This document shows, piece by piece, positions 12,221-22,275 of a stretch of 64,000 nt of DNA (its first letter is position 1; every line of letters starts with the position of its first letter). Below the pieces are notes generated by a model. It saw only the letters and a program-made list of their open reading frames with translations. It was not told the DNA's origin and ran no database searches. The translations under genes were made by a program, and so were the position numbers. Origin of the DNA: Nemertoderma westbladi. Its lineage: Eukaryota; Xenacoelomorpha; Nemertodermatida; Nemertodermatidae. Where the stretch lies: assembly GCA_032718475.1 (NCBI GenBank), contig JAUCBJ010006637.1, positions 1-64,000 on the forward strand, given 5' to 3'.

Positions 12221-13609
12221 ATGGGAAAAGAAAAACTCCATATCAACATCGTAGTTATTGGCCACGTAGATTCCGGTAAATCGACCTCAACCGGTCATTT
12301 GATTTACAAATGCGGCGGAATCGACAAGCGAACCATTGAGAAGTTTGAGAAAGAGGCTCAGGAGATGGGTAAAGGCTCGTTCAAGTACGCCTGGGTTCTG
12401 GACAAACTGAAGGCGGAACGCGAGCGAGGCATTACCATCGACATCGCCTTGTGGAAATTCGAAACCGAGAAATACTTTGTGACGGTAATCGACGCGCCGG
12501 GCCACAGGGATTTCATCAAGAACATGATTACGGGAACCTCGCAAGCTGACTGCGCGGTGCTGATCGTGGCTGCCGGAGTCGGCGAGTTCGAGGCGGGAAT
12601 CTCGAAGAATGGACAGACGAGGGAACACGCGCTCCTCGCCTTCACCCTCGGGGTCAAACAGATGATCGTCGGAATTAACAAGATGGATTCAACCGAGCCG
12701 CCCTACAGCGAGGATCGTTTCAACGAAATCGTCAAGGAGGTGTCAACTTATCTAAAGAAGGTTGGCTACCAACCCAAAGCGGTCGCTTTCGTCCCGATAT
12801 CCGGGTGGCATGGAGACAACATGATCGCCCCCTCGGCCAATATGGGCTGGTTCAAAGAGTGGACGATGGAGCGCAAAGAGGGAAACGCTAGCGGGAAGAC
12901 GTTGTTGCAAGCCATGGACGCGATCCTCCCGCCCAAACGGCCGTTCGATAAGCCGCTCAGGTTGCCCCTCCAGGACGTCTACAAGATAGGCGGGATCGGG
13001 ACGGTCCCCGTTGGCCGTGTCGAGACCGGGATCATTAAACCCGGAGTTATCGTCACCTTCGCCCCGCAGCAGTTGACCACCGAAGTAAAATCGGTCGAGA
13101 TGCACCACGAATCGCTCGCCGAGGCCCTCCCCGGAGACAACGTCGGCTTCAACGTCAAGAACGTCTCCGTCAAGGATATAAAGCGAGGGAACGTGGCGGG
13201 GGACAGTAAGAACGACCCGCCCAAGGAGGCGGCCTTCTTCACGGCCCAGGTCATCATCCTGAACCACCCGGGGGAGATACACGCCGGGTACGCGCCCGTC
13301 CTCGACTGCCACACCGCGCACATCGCGTGCAAGTTCGCGGAACTCCGCGAGAAGATCGACCGACGTTCCGGTAAGAAGTTGGAGGATAGCCCCAAGATGG
13401 TGAAGAACGGGGACGCGGCCATAGTCGAGATGAAGCCGAGTAAACCGATGTGCGTCGAGTGTTTCGCTGAGTATCCGCCGTTAGGGCGGTTCGCCGTAAG
13501 GGATATGAAGGTGACCGTCGCCGTCGGGGTCATTAAGGGAGTCGATAAGGTGGAGCGCGCCGGGAAGACAACCAAAGCCGCGCAGAAGGCCGGCGGAAAG
13601 AAGAAATAG
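12221..13609 (+). CDS. EEF1A: Translation elongation factor 1-alpha, intronless
   Basis: Cytosolic GTPase that delivers aminoacyl-tRNA to the ribosomal A site. The 462 residues match the usual animal length. GTP-binding motifs are all present: P-loop GHVDSGKS (14-21), switch I GITID (70-74), DAPGH (91-95), NKMD (153-156) and the SGW element near 194. Domains 2 and 3 follow ([25 protein letters not shown]) and the tail is lysine-rich (AGGKKK). The start ATG sits in a good context (CACAATGG) about 110 bases downstream of the pyrimidine-tract start. The frame has no intron and no defect, and its base composition, especially toward the 3' end, is far more GC-rich than its surroundings. An intact promoter argues against a dead processed copy. 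It could be the normal gene, or a retrocopy that acquired or kept a promoter. Confidence 0.95.
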   Translation: MGKEKLHINIVVIGHVDSGKSTSTGHLIYKCGGIDKRTIEKFEKEAQEMGKGSFKYAWVLDKLKAERERGITIDIALWKFETEKYFVTVIDAPGHRDFIKNMITGTSQADCAVLIVAAGVGEFEAGISKNGQTREHALLAFTLGVKQMIVGINKMDSTEPPYSEDRFNEIVKEVSTYLKKVGYQPKAVAFVPISGWHGDNMIAPSANMGWFKEWTMERKEGNASGKTLLQAMDAILPPKRPFDKPLRLPLQDVYKIGGIGTVPVGRVETGIIKPGVIVTFAPQQLTTEVKSVEMHHESLAEALPGDNVGFNVKNVSVKDIKRGNVAGDSKNDPPKEAAFFTAQVIILNHPGEIHAGYAPVLDCHTAHIACKFAELREKIDRRSGKKLEDSPKMVKNGDAAIVEMKPSKPMCVECFAEYPPLGRFAVRDMKVTVAVGVIKGVDKVERAGKTTKAAQKAGGKKK

Positions 13610-14040
13610 CTAGGCCTGGGCCCCCCCGGTCCAACTGGTAGTGTAGGAAGAACTCGTAGGCAGACTATCCCCAACGTGTTCGACTGTGTCCACCGGAAGT
13701 TTGTGCGAAGGAAAGCAAAGCTCGCCTCGGTGGCGGGGGGATAGACCTAAAACCCTCTGATTTTTAATCTCCGGTTTTAAAAATCTCCCTTTTTATTCGA
13801 GGCGTCTCGTTTTTAGCCGTGAAAATATTAAGTGCATTTGATTTAATTATTATTTTATTCGTCAGTGAGATTATTTTATGAGAAAGGTTTTGATTTTGTG
13901 TTGATACGATAATATTGTCGGTTTCCTATTGTCGGTGAGGATGTCGGTTACTAACGCAGTTCGTATTGTAACGGTGATATTGTAGCTTCTACTATTGGTG
14001 GATTACTTACATTATTCGGGATTAATGAAAACATTAAAAT
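13610..14040 (+). other. Probable EF-1alpha 3' untranslated region
   Basis: Non-coding sequence after the stop codon. The first clear poly-A signal candidate is ATTAAA at 14033-14038, shortly before a G26 homopolymer (14091-14116). No canonical AATAAA with a downstream GU-rich element is obvious closer in, so the end of the transcript is uncertain. Confidence 0.4.
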
Positions 14041-14090
14041 ATAAAACAATGAGTTAAATTATTTATTAAACTTTTCTTCCATCCGGCCGC

Positions 14091-15060
14091 GGGGGGGGGG
14101 GGGGGGGGGGGGGGGGCGGTGTATTACCGCACATTAATATATTAATTTTGTACCCCTTATACTAACTACACAAGTAACGCCCAGTAGGTAATAATAACAA
14201 CAATAATAGTAACATTAAATAAATTAAATAATATTGACACGACTAGTGATATGATAAACCTCTGCCTTTTAGTAATCTTGAAAAGGCTAATTGGAATTCA
14301 ATACAAAATTACTTTTTAGTGAATTGGCGCCAGCCGATGACATGACAGACACCTTTACGTGACTAGACATCATGAAGCAGCTGCAGTAACAATGCACCAG
14401 TATGTAAGCAGCATGGTGCGAATACTTTTGAAAAAGAGAAGAGTGTTTATTGAAACAAAATAATAAAGTGCAACGAACAAAAATATATTAGAGAGCAGAG
14501 AGTAATTGAATAAAAATTATTCAAATTGATAAAGTTCCTAAACGTTACTCCCGCTAAGCGTGTCTAGATACATTTATAATGTGTTTGCATAATTGCAGGA
14601 TATTATTTATACATAGTTGGTGCGCGCAACGAGTTCTCAGCCGATTTTTATACAATACAATAGAAGTGAAATTATCTTGTATCGGACCAAAAACACGCAA
14701 CGCCGGCGCGTCCAGTAGGAACTACTTGTTTTATTGAAAAATGAACCCTTAATTATAGCCGATGCATTAAAATCAACAAGGCTCGAAGTCTAATCAACTT
14801 CCGTGTGCGGCTTACTTACTTAGTACAGGTTCTCTACTCGAACAGCATAGCTTAGCTTTCTTTGATAAATTTCTTGCGAATTATTAAACATAGATAGACT
14901 TTAATAGTAAATAACATTGTCCAAAAACAACAGCTTTTTTTTAGAAATCCTCTACTTTTTAAAGCAGCTCTGCCCACAGATATGAAAAAGACTATATACT
15001 TTATTGTTAATGTTTTATTTTAATCTGAGTTACAGAATAAAATGAGACTAGATACCCAAC
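14091..15060. other. Intergenic with G26 homopolymer, no gene seen
   Basis: Begins with a run of 26 G (14091-14116) followed by AT-rich sequence. No coding or RNA gene recognised. Confidence 0.5.
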
Positions 15061-15345
15061 CAAGGTTCCACCTTGGTGTAGTGGTTGCATTGAATTCACA
15101 TCTCCCGTAGGTCGTGGGTTCGATCCTAACATGGGCAAGGGCAGTTTTCGTTTCGGCACGAATGCTTTAAAGGGACCAGCCAGGGCGCATCTCTGCCTTG
15201 CATCCTTAAGTGGTAGCTAAATGAGTACTGGAGTTTCCTCTGGGGAGTAAAGTTCTGGGGGGACCGCACTGGAAATAAGTCGTCAGACTTTGTGCGTAAT
15301 CCCTGGCCTCTAGCGGCCGAAGAAAAATTACTTAACTTTACTTTA
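15061..15345 (+). repeat. tRNA-derived SINE, copy 1
   Basis: About 285 bp. The 5' part has an internal RNA polymerase III promoter: A-box-like TGGTGTAGTGG (15074-15084) and B-box GGTTCGATCC (15117-15126), spaced as in a tRNA. A conserved tRNA-unrelated body follows (GGGACCAGCCAGGGCGCATC, CCTCTGGGGAGTAAAGTTCT, GTCGTCAGACTTTGTGCG). The tail is a short TTACTT-type tandem repeat instead of poly-A. A second copy lies 1.45 kb downstream. Confidence 0.85.
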
Positions 15346-16512
15346 ATCGTTGCTAAGATTGCAATTTTCTTTAATATTACAACTATTTAGTTGACCCATG
15401 TTATTGTAGCCAATGCGATCTTTGACTTTAGTGGGGCTTCATACTTTTGAGTGTAGAACATTGTTCTAGAACTGGCTTTATTAATAATAAATACATTTTT
15501 GTTCGATAAATATTTTTATTCTTAAATTGTTACTTTTGCTCGAATATACCCCAAAATCTGGAGAAAAATTAATAATTTTTTCCCAAAGAATAGTAACCCA
15601 TAGTATTGCATTGATTTACTTTATTTCCAGGCGAAAAGGTAATATACAATATTTTTGGTGGAATTTCTTAAATTTAATGTCAATATTGCATCTGTTAAAA
15701 GAGCATCGAAGTAGAAAAGGTTTGCATGTAATTTGACACACTCTCAAATTCACACTCTCAAAAGTGATAGCAACTTTATTGTCTGCGCGGCGAACTCCAA
15801 AACGGAACTCAATATCAGTGCTGACTGCATTATGCTGTTACTGTGTTAGGCATCAATGCCTTATCGTTATTACATTACCTGATTATCTGTATTTATTTGA
15901 CTATTTATTATCACCTCTCTCTCTCTACACGGGCTGGCAGCCACGGGGGCGGGGGCCTAATCTAATCTGGACATAGTATCTGAATCTGTATGGAGGGGAG
16001 GCCGTGGTAGTTATAGTTGGAAAGTGTTGTGTGTATAGATGACGCTCGCTCGCACGGTCTACAGAGTGGCACAAGTTCGACTAGTCAGGGCTTTTTTATA
16101 GATCAGATGACACCAGGGCCTACCACTAACATTTGTACATTTCGACGGGCGATATATTCAGTAAACCCGGAGTGCCGAAGGCTGTTCCGACTTGATTGTG
16201 CTATAAATGCTTCAAATTCCTCGGAGTCCGCCAGTAAAAAGAATATACCGTCAATCGTTTATCGAAATTCATGAAGGAGAGTATAATTAGTTCTTTATCT
16301 GATGTAGAGATGAAGCTACTGCTGGACTTGGGGTTGGAGGGTCCGGTTATTCTTTTAAGAATCATCATGCTAGGTTTATTCTTCTGCCTAAACCACCGGG
16401 ACTCCTATCTGAATGCCCGAAGACATATTGGCCCTTTCGGAGGATCTCGAGTAAGACAATATGCGTGGCCCACCTTAACAGGGTTCGTTCTTACTATCTT
16501 GGATTTAATAGA
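15346..16512. other. Intergenic, no gene supported
   Basis: Open frames of 70-87 codons at 15764-15976, 16017-16274 and 16271-16534 show no recognisable motif, and the last runs into SINE copy 2. I see no splice-compatible series that would make them exons. Confidence 0.4.
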
Positions 16513-16787
16513 CAAAGGTTCCACCTTGGTGTAGTATTAAATTCACATCTCCTGTAGGTCGTGGGTTCGATCCTCACATGGGCCAGGGCAGTTTTCGTTT
16601 CGGCACGAATGCTTTAAAGGGACCAGCCAGGGCGCATCTCTGCCTTGAATCCTAAGTGGTAGCTAAATGAGTACTATAGATTCCTCTGGGGAGTAAAGTT
16701 CTGGGGGGACCGCAGTGGAAATAAGTCGTCAGACTTTGTGCGTAATCCCTGGCCCAGTGGCCGAAGAAAATTTACTTTACTTTACTT
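16513..16787 (+). repeat. tRNA-derived SINE, copy 2
   Basis: Same body and TTTACTTTACT tail as copy 1. The B-box GGTTCGATCC is intact (16564-16573). The A-box is damaged by a short deletion (TGGTGTAGTATT), so this copy is probably transcriptionally weak. Scattered substitutions and small indels separate the two copies. Confidence 0.85.
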
Positions 16788-17100
16788 TTTTGGTAATTGA
16801 TACATAATAGATCTACTGAGATAAATTAATAATATTACGACTTCAATATAATGATATTAATTAATATTGAGAACTGATATTATTTAGGGGAATTATTATT
16901 AACTATCTTGGAATATAGTGTCGTTTCATGATTTGAGGAAGTTATACTTTATTTTACTCTACTCTACTATGTGTGTGATGCGGAATTAAGAGATTCATAT
17001 TCAGTCGGGGATATTTATCATGGGTTACCGGTACGGTTAACATTATCTGCTATCTGGCCCGGGCTATATTACTACAGTACTTAATTGGCCCGTGGGGGGA

Positions 17101-17122
17101 GGGGGGGGGGGGGGGGGGGGGG
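17101..17122. repeat. G22 homopolymer
   Basis: Run of 22 G directly preceded by GTGGGGGGA. One of eight long G or C homopolymers in the window. Confidence 0.95.
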
Positions 17123-17149
17123 TGGTAACTTTCGACATTTTTTAGATCT

Positions 17150-17830
17150 TGGCTCAAAAATTACAATTTTGATGGCATACGGGATTTCGAGGACGCTGAT
17201 CACGATAAACATGTCAAACTTTCTGGCAAATTTAAATTTTCTGGCAATGCATCAATCATTTTTGGTGCTATTTTGGACCACCAGGACGAAAAGTAAAAGT
17301 AAACAATTCTGTCAAACTAAAAACTTTTGTGTTTGGTTTTTTAATTCTAAATGTATACGGGTTTTCGAGGTAGCGCGATTTCGCGATGAAAGTAGTCATA
17401 AATATTTCTGGTAAGTGCAAACCCAACTTTGGTGCCATTTCGGTGCTCCAAAACGAAAAGTACAAGTAGCAAAAATTTGAAACTGTTAAATTTTGCCTTT
17501 GGTTTGGTAATTCTGAAACTATACTGGTTTTCAAGGTCGCTAATCGAGATACAACTCGTTAAAAATAATTCGTGGTAACGCAATTATCGTTTTTCGTGTT
17601 TGACTGGTGGGACGAAAAATGCAAGTAGCATCAAATTTCAAAGGGAAAAAATCGAATTTGTTTGGATGGATAATACGATATTTATATGAGTGTCATATTC
17701 GTGATCAGCATCCCAAAAAACCCATATGGTCATAAAATCAATTTGTTTTCGTGGTGATTTTTCATTGTCATATTTCCACTACTTGTTTTTTTCGTGCTCC
17801 AGGGGCAAAAAAACTGACTAATAACTAATA
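17150..17830. repeat. Degenerate ~165-bp tandem repeat, locus 1
   Basis: About four diverged units. Each has a 'GGTTTTCGAGGTCGCTGATC'-like segment (near 17190, 17355, 17525, 17690) and a segment related to GACGAAAAGTACAAGTAGCA. The final unit is most diverged (TATTCGTGATCAGCATCCC). The same repeat series, with units in the same order, is present at 62040-62900. Open frames here are shadows of the repeat. Function unknown. Confidence 0.7.
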
Positions 17831-18535
17831 TAACAACATGCCTAAGCTGTTATATTACACAACTCTTCGATATATTGATGTAGGTAGAGGAATAAACCTT
17901 CCCAATGAAATCAGCACATTCTAAAAACTTCAGTAGCCAAACTGTACGGCCAATTACCACGTTTGAAAAAAGTGCTACTTGCACTTTTGGTGCTCTTTTA
18001 GAATATATTGATAAAAAAATTTAAATTTTGCTTCTATTCTTACTTTCGATTACTAATAATGAATTCAACAAACCAAAAAAGCATATAATGGTTTCATGGT
18101 TATACCAAAGTCTTTGAAGGATGATGTATTTTGTGTAATTTTATCAATTCCGTAAGGTTCCGAAATGGTATGGGTGCCAGGAACTCCTCATATCTCGAAA
18201 ACTAATGGAGCTACAGTATTAACTTTTTATTTGTCTCATCTGAAGAGGATATAATTTTATTTAGGGACAAGTACTTTCGACACGCTAGACCTATTGTTTC
18301 AGGGGTTCTATCTAAGAAAAATAACTGGCCCAGGCCCACTAAATTTAGGGGCTTTGCAGCAGCTTGGCGGGTCGTATCTATAGTAGGTCATGTATGGACA
18401 ATGGCACCTTACATATTTTAAGACCCTATATACAGTAAGACTCACTTATGTAAACCTATCTTCCGCGCTCGCTCCTACAGCACTACAATAACAGCTTGCA
18501 TTTATTCTATTTGTTGAGTTTTCTTTTTCGTTCTT
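17831..18535. other. Intergenic, no gene seen
   Basis: AT-rich sequence with a possible faint extension of the ~165-bp repeat near 17965 (GTGCTACTTGCACTTTTGG). It is followed at 18536-18559 by a run of 24 G. No coding region recognised. Confidence 0.4.
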
Positions 18536-18793
18536 GGGGGGGGGGGGGGGGGGGGGGGGCAATTTCACTAAGAGCTGACCTTGACCTTATCTCGTCTATT
18601 TTTCCAAGAAATTTAATTATTGTATCATTTTATTAATATAGAAAAACATGTACAACATAATTTGCCTGCCAAAAATACTTTCGGGTGACCTGGTCGCAGT
18701 AATGCCCATTATTCCATTTCGTAGTAATTATTGGTCTGGCGATAAATGAAAGTGAAATATAGTCATGGGCAGAAATCTCGGCAATGTAAGAAG

Positions 18794-21057
18794 GCTATCG
18801 GTTGTCGGCTGTCGGTTGTCTGCTGTCGGTTGTTTGCTGTCGGTTCTCTGCTGTCGGTTGTCTGCTGTCAGTTGTCTGCTGTCGGTTGCCTACTCACGGT
18901 TGCCTGCTGTTTGTTGTCTGCTGTCGGTTGTCTGCTGTCGGATATCTGTGGCGGTTGTCTGCTATCGGTTGACGGCTGTCGGTTGTCTGCTGTCGGTTGT
19001 CTGCTGTCGGTTGTCTGCTGACTGTTTTTTTTGTCGATTGTCTGCTAACTGTTTTTTTTGTCGGTTGCCTGCTGAAGCCTCGGCTGTCCGTTGTCTGCTG
19101 TCGGTTGTCTGCTCACGGTTGTCTGCTGTCGGTTGTCTGCTGTCGGTTGTCTGCTGTCGGGTGTCTGCTGTCGGTTGTCTGCTCACGGTTGCTTGCTGTC
19201 GGTTGTCTGCTGTCGGTTGTATGCTGTCGATTGTCCGCTGACGGTTGTCTGCTATCGGTTCACGGCTGTCGTTTGTCTGCTGTCGGTTGTCGGTTGTCTG
19301 CTATCGGTTATCTGCTGTCTGTTGTTTGTTGTCGGTTGTCTGCTTCGCGCGTCGGCTGTCTGTTGTCTACTGTCGGTTGTCTGCTGTCGGTTGTCTGCTG
19401 TCGGTTGTCTGCTGACGGCTGTCGGTTGTCTGCTGTCGGTTGTCTGCTGACGGCTGTAAGTTGTCTGCTGTCGGTTGTCTGCTGTCGGTTGTCTGCTCAC
19501 GGTTGTCTGCTGACGGTTGTCTGCTATCGGTTGACGGCTGTCGGTTGTCTGCTGTCGGTTGTCTGCTGTCGGTTGCCTGCTGATTGTTTTTTGTTGTCGG
19601 TTGTCTGCTGCGCCCCGGCTGTCCGTTGTCTGCTGTCGGTTGTCTGCTCACGGTTATCTGCTGTCGGTTGTCTGCTGTCGGTTCTCTGTTGTCGGTTGTT
19701 TGCTGTCGGGTGTCTGCTGTCGATTGTCTGCTGACGGTTGTCTGCTATCGGTTGACGGCTGTCGGTAGTCTGCTGTCGGTTATCGGTTGTCTACTATCGG
19801 TTGTCTGCTGTCTGTTGTTTGTTGTCGGTTGTCTGCTTCGCGCGTCGGCTGTCTGTTGTCTACTGTCGGTTGTCTGCTGTCGGTTGTCTGCTGACGGCTG
19901 TCGGTTGTCTGCTGTCGGTTGTCTGCTGACGGCTGTCGGTTGTCTGCTGACGGTTGTCGGTTGTCTGCTGTCGGTTGTCTGCTGTCGGTTGTCTGCTCAC
20001 GGTTGTCTGCTGACGGTTGTCTGCTATCGGTTGACGGCTGTCGGTTGTCTGCTGTCGGTTGTCTGCTGTCGGTTGCCTGCTGATTGTTTTTTGTTGTCGG
20101 TTGTCTGCTGCGCCTCGGCTGTCCTTTGTCTGCTGTCGGTTGTCTGCTCACGGTTGTCTGCTGTCGGTTGTCTGCTGTCGGTTCTCTGTTGTCGGTTGTT
20201 TGCTGTCGGGTGTCTGCTGTCGATTGTCTGCTGACGGTTGTCTGCTATCGGTTGACGGCTGTCGGTTGTCTGCTGTCGGTTGTCGGTTGTCTGCTATCGG
20301 TTGTCTGATATCTGTTGTTTGTTGTCGGTTGTCTGCTGCGCGTCGGCTGTCTGTTGTCTGCTGTCGGTTGACTGCAGTGAGTTGTCTGCTCACGGTTGTC
20401 TACTGTCGGTTGACTGCTGTCGGTTGTCTGCTGTCGGTTGTCTGCTTTCGGCTGTCAGTTGTCTGCTGTCGGTTGTATGCTGTCGGTCGTCTGCTGTCGG
20501 TTGTCTGCTCACGGTTGTCTGCTGACGGTTGTCTGCTATCGGTTGACGGCTTTCGGTTGTCTGCTGTCGGTTGTCTGCTGTCGGTTGTCTGCTGTCGGTT
20601 GTCTGCTGATTGTTTTTGTTGTCGGTTGCCTGTTGCGCCTCGGCTGTCCGTTGTCTGATGTCGGTTGTCTGCTCACGGTTGTCTGCTGTCGGTTGTCTGA
20701 TGTCGGTTCTCTGTTGTCGGTTGTCTGCTGTCGGGTGTCTGCTGTCGGTTGTCTGCTCACGGTTGCTTGCTGTCGGTTGTCTGCTGTCGGTTGTCTGCTG
20801 TCGGTTGTCTGCTTTCGATTGTCTGCTGACGGTTGTCTGCTATCGGTTGATAGCTGTCGGTTGTCTGCTGTCGGTTGTCGGTTGTCTGCTGTCGGTTGTC
20901 TGCTGTCGGTTGTCTGCTGTCGGTTGTCTGTTGTCGGTTGTCTGCTGTCGGTTGTCTGCTCACGGTTGTCTGCTGCCGGTTGACGGCTGTCGGTTTTCTG
21001 CTGTCGGTTGTCTGCTGTCGGCTGTCTGCTGTCAGTTGGCGGCTGTCGGTTGCCTGC
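18794..21057. repeat. 14-bp minisatellite with ~500-bp higher-order period
   Basis: Array of about 160 units of GTCGGTTGTCTGCT with recurrent variants (CACGGTTGTCTGCT, GACGGTTGTCTGCT, ATCGGTTGACGGCT). Larger blocks repeat: the segment around TGATTGTTTTTTGTTGTCGG recurs at 19581 and 20081 (500 bp apart) and, with one T fewer, near 20607. The reading frames give 14-residue periodic peptides on both strands and are not genes. The array ends exactly at the first base of the 5' LTR of copy A. Confidence 0.95.
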
Positions 21058-22275
21058 TGTAAAAGCCTTTGCTGAATTGCCCCGTTATTTTTATTATCTT
21101 TTACATTAAAATACTCTGTAGTTGATTTAATAAGTGTAAGAGACCGTATTATTGCTGTATCGGTGTTTTTAGAGGATCTAAGACCTATTTCCTCCGTATG
21201 TGTACTGTGAAAGGCATATTTTATGATTCTATGGCAATTCGTGACGCAAAGGGGTGATAGCTACTCTTGAACAGTAGTTACTATGACTACGGTTAACAGC
21301 TGACATTCATACGTGTTGATTTCCTTTGTTCTACGGCGTCTCTCAGTTCAGTCAGCCAATTAGAGCGTTTTTGTGGCTCCTTGTACAGAAAATTTCCGAG
21401 AAATGACGCAATGCCTATGTGCAGTGTTTACATTCAGTCCTGAGCCAAAGAAAGAACGGCTTGGAAGTATTTTGTGCTTTACTGTTTTTAGTCTTACACT
21501 AGTAGGTTTAATTACAAGGACATATATCCTTTAACTGCTGACTGATCATACATGCTGACTGCTGAAACATTGCAAACTCATAACAATCAGTGTTTTCATT
21601 GTTGTTTTATACTGCTATTTACCGTCAGTTCTTCATAATATGGTTGATGAATTATTATATTTGGAATAACGATAAATAACCCCGAAACCCAATATTCTTG
21701 ATATACCGAAGGTAAGAGAGAAGGGTTACAGATAAACGATTGTGACTTATGTTAAAGTGGTTTGAAGTGAATCTAATGTTATTTGATAGACCCTACATGA
21801 GTCAGTCTGTGTTCCTTTTATATGTGACTAAAATCAGTGAAGATTGGCAGATTAGTGTGCAGTATTGTGCAGCATTGTGTATGAGTGAGTCTGTTAAAGA
21901 AGCAATTCCTAAAGAATGCGCCATATATGTGAATTATAATTAAGCCATATCGTTGTGAGTAGTTTAAGTCATAACTCTGTTTATATAGATAAAGCGCCAC
22001 GTCCTAAAGGAACTGTTAATATTACCGAAGGTGAATAATATTGTCAGAGATTATATAGTACTGTCAGTCGAATAATACATTAGGCTTACATAGCAATAAA
22101 ATTAAACCGTCGAACCCAATCTCCCGGGAATATCCAGCGGGTGAATGATCGCGCACAGATTGGTTTCGACTAGTGTAGTGAATCAAATACTTGTCATAGA
22201 CTAAAAACCGATTTAATATCTAGAAGACATCTTAATTTGGTGGGTTAAACTGCCAAAGGTCTGAAAGCGCGAACA
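21058..22275 (+). repeat. 5' LTR of copy A
   Basis: 1218 bp, beginning TGTAAAAGCC and ending GCGCGAACA, so it has the TG...CA ends of LTRs. Same length as the 3' LTR at 35385. A 64-codon frame inside (21749-21943) is kept in both LTRs but is not supported as a gene. The promoter position inside the LTR is not clear. No TGG-type primer binding site follows the LTR (the next bases are TTAAAGGATA), so the priming tRNA is unknown. Confidence 0.95.

Noticed and set aside
12287-13674. Minus-strand frames of 107-231 codons opposite EF-1alpha
   Set aside because: Shadows of a GC-rich conserved gene on the other strand.
15764-16534. Three consecutive open frames of 70-87 codons
   Set aside because: No domain, no consistent codon pattern, and the last one runs into a SINE.
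18746-21075. Open frames up to 245 codons rich in Cys/Leu/Val or Gln/Thr/Arg
   Set aside because: Products of the 14-bp minisatellite; frames on both strands are equally open.
21749-21943. 64-codon frame inside the LTRs of copy A
   Set aside because: Found in both LTRs only because they are near identical; not clearly kept in the LTRs of copy C.
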